From Acidobacteriota bacterium (GTDB taxonomy: Bacteria; Acidobacteriota; Terriglobia; Terriglobales; Acidobacteriaceae): 7,503 nt of DNA. Positions within the stretch are counted from its first letter, which is position 1; each line of letters starts with the position of its first letter. The notes under the pieces are model-generated. The model was not told the DNA's origin, made no database searches, and saw nothing but the letters and a program-made list of their open reading frames with translations. The position numbers were made by a program, and so were the translations under genes. Positions 7,121 to 7,503 of the stretch are shown piece after piece. Location: positions 1 to 7,503 of the forward strand of contig JAJXXG010000459.1 of NCBI GenBank assembly GCA_021781255.1. The letters are read 5' to 3'.

Positions 7121-7147
7121 TTTTTTAGCCCTCCCAGGGCTGAAAAA
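7121..7147 (+). promoter_or_regulatory. 12-bp hairpin just upstream of the ArdC-like ribosome binding site
   Basis: AGCCCT (7127-7132) and AGGGCT (7136-7141) pair around the loop CCC. The stem extends through a T7126-G7142 wobble and five T-A pairs (7121-7125 with 7143-7147), giving 12 pairs. The T-run precedes the hairpin and A residues follow it, so it lacks the U-tract an intrinsic terminator needs on the + strand. It ends 17 bases before the AAGGAG at 7165, so it could influence translation or mRNA stability of the downstream gene. Confidence 0.6.
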
Positions 7148-7179
7148 CGGCAAATCCCACTCCGAAGGAGCCGAACATC

Positions 7180-7503
7180 ATGACTTACACCAGCAGCAAC
7201 ACCGCCACCACCGCGCCGCACAGCAACAATGCGGCGCTGCCCAGCCAGTCTCCCTACCAGCAGCGCACCACGCAGCGCGATAACCCCACGCAGCAACTCA
7301 TCAAGCAGGCCGTGGATTACCTGCTTGAGCAGCTTGAAGCGGGCAAGAGCGAAACATTGACCGCGTATCTCGCGGCGATGGCCCGTTTCCATAGTTACTC
7401 TTTCGGCAACATCATGAGCATTGCGAGACAAAGGCCAACAGCGACCAGAGTCGCCGGGTTCCACGCATGGAAGGAGTTGGGCCGGTTTGTGAAGCGCGGC
7501 GAG
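7180..7503 (+). CDS. ArdC-like ssDNA-binding/antirestriction protein, N-terminal part (truncated by window end)
   Basis: There are 108 codons without a stop before the window ends. Residues 1-37 are a low-complexity S/T/N/Q/P-rich tail. From about 38 the sequence matches the N-terminal domain of ArdC-like proteins: QQLIKQAVDYLLEQLEAGKSE, FHSYSFGNIMSIARQRP at 70-86, then ATRVAGFHAWKELGRFVKRGE. The F-x-x-Y-S-x-x-N and A-x-x-VAGF-x-x-W-x-x-LGR-x-V-x-x-GE patterns are the visible hallmarks. ArdC of R388/pSA binds single-stranded DNA and protects incoming plasmid DNA from restriction; full-length members often carry a C-terminal metalloprotease domain, which cannot be checked here. The start is supported by AAGGAG at 7165-7170 with a 9-base spacer. 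A structured leader precedes it, so it is probably transcribed separately from abiE. The family is fairly sure; antirestriction activity is inference. Confidence 0.8.
   Translation, partial: MTYTSSNTATTAPHSNNAALPSQSPYQQRTTQRDNPTQQLIKQAVDYLLEQLEAGKSETLTAYLAAMARFHSYSFGNIMSIARQRPTATRVAGFHAWKELGRFVKRGE

Larger units (their letters stand above)
6807..7147 (+). ncRNA. densely structured region, putative 5' leader RNA of the ArdC-like gene
   Basis: Between abiEii and the ArdC-like gene, most of about 340 bases can fold locally. Stems seen: GGGAAGG/CCTTCCC (6807-6830); a GAA-capped stem at 6841-6857; TACGGGGC/GCCCCGTA (6876-6898); GGTG+CAGCC/GGCTG+CACC with a GAC bulge (6921-6944); CGAACGA/TCGTTCG (6966-6985); CTGTCAACTCC/GGAGTTGACAG (6993-7003 with 7068-7078), which encloses hairpins 7018-7040 and 7051-7063; CATTTC/GAAATG (7093-7113); and the hairpin at 7121-7147. 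No open frame here resembles a protein. The orientation is inferred from the downstream gene. It might instead be a structured DNA site such as an oriT, an origin or a single-strand promoter. A relation to STAXI-type RNAs, known upstream of antirestriction and ssDNA-binding genes, is a guess. Confidence 0.5.

Noticed and set aside
7121..7147. Intrinsic terminator
   Set aside because: The hairpin is strong, but on neither strand is it followed by a U-tract; the T-run precedes it on the + strand and becomes A residues after it on the minus strand.
6794..7153. A 119-codon minus-strand frame within the structured intergenic region
   Set aside because: The residue composition follows the GC-rich hairpins, no protein motif is seen, and no ribosome binding site is evident.
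6712..7179. CRISPR array or tandem repeat array
   Set aside because: The repeats are different inverted repeats, with no regularly spaced identical direct repeat.
6712..7179. tRNA gene or insertion sequence
   Set aside because: No cloverleaf with T-loop consensus was seen, and no transposase frame or terminal inverted repeats with target duplications were found.
6955..7464. A 169-codon minus-strand frame across the intergenic region and the ArdC-like gene
   Set aside because: It is opposite the ArdC-like N-terminus and runs through the hairpin block; no domain is recognisable.

Overview
This window is part of a conjugative element, either a plasmid or an integrative/conjugative element, from a fairly GC-rich Gram-negative-type bacterium. 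Every gene is on the + strand. Most starts have clear AAGGAG-type ribosome binding sites, and stop/start junctions are tight (ATGA overlaps). The codon preference and the gene mix would fit Acidobacteriota or Proteobacteria. I cannot settle the taxon from sequence alone.

Positions 1-5117 form a transfer-initiation operon laid out like trwA-trwB-trwC of plasmid R388. It begins with a 37-base imperfect palindrome (22-58). Next come a 131-residue ribbon-helix-helix-type accessory protein (79-474), a two-membrane-segment type IV coupling protein ATPase (471-2387), and a 908-residue MobF relaxase-helicase (2391-5117). The expected division of labour is that the small protein bends and marks oriT DNA, the relaxase nicks and unwinds it, and the coupling protein passes the relaxase-DNA complex to a type IV secretion channel encoded outside the window.

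Positions 5118-6711 carry an AbiE type IV toxin-antitoxin pair: AbiEi antitoxin/repressor (5267-5887) and AbiEii nucleotidyltransferase toxin (5884-6711). A 35-base palindrome sits between the relaxase stop and abiEi. It contains a perfect TTGACA -35 box, followed 17 bases later by CATACT, which places the expected transcription start on the abiEi ATG. This suggests a self-repressed, possibly leaderless cassette appended to the transfer operon, where it would stabilise the element.

Positions 6712-7179 (468 bases) hold no convincing gene but are densely packed with inverted repeats. They include an 11-bp perfect long-range stem enclosing two hairpins, and a 12-bp hairpin just before the next ribosome binding site. 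This looks like a long structured 5' leader, or a structured DNA element. It precedes a gene truncated by the window end (7180-7503) that encodes the N-terminus of an ArdC-like ssDNA-binding/antirestriction protein. The structured region and the AbiE promoter/operator are the two most interesting parts of the window.
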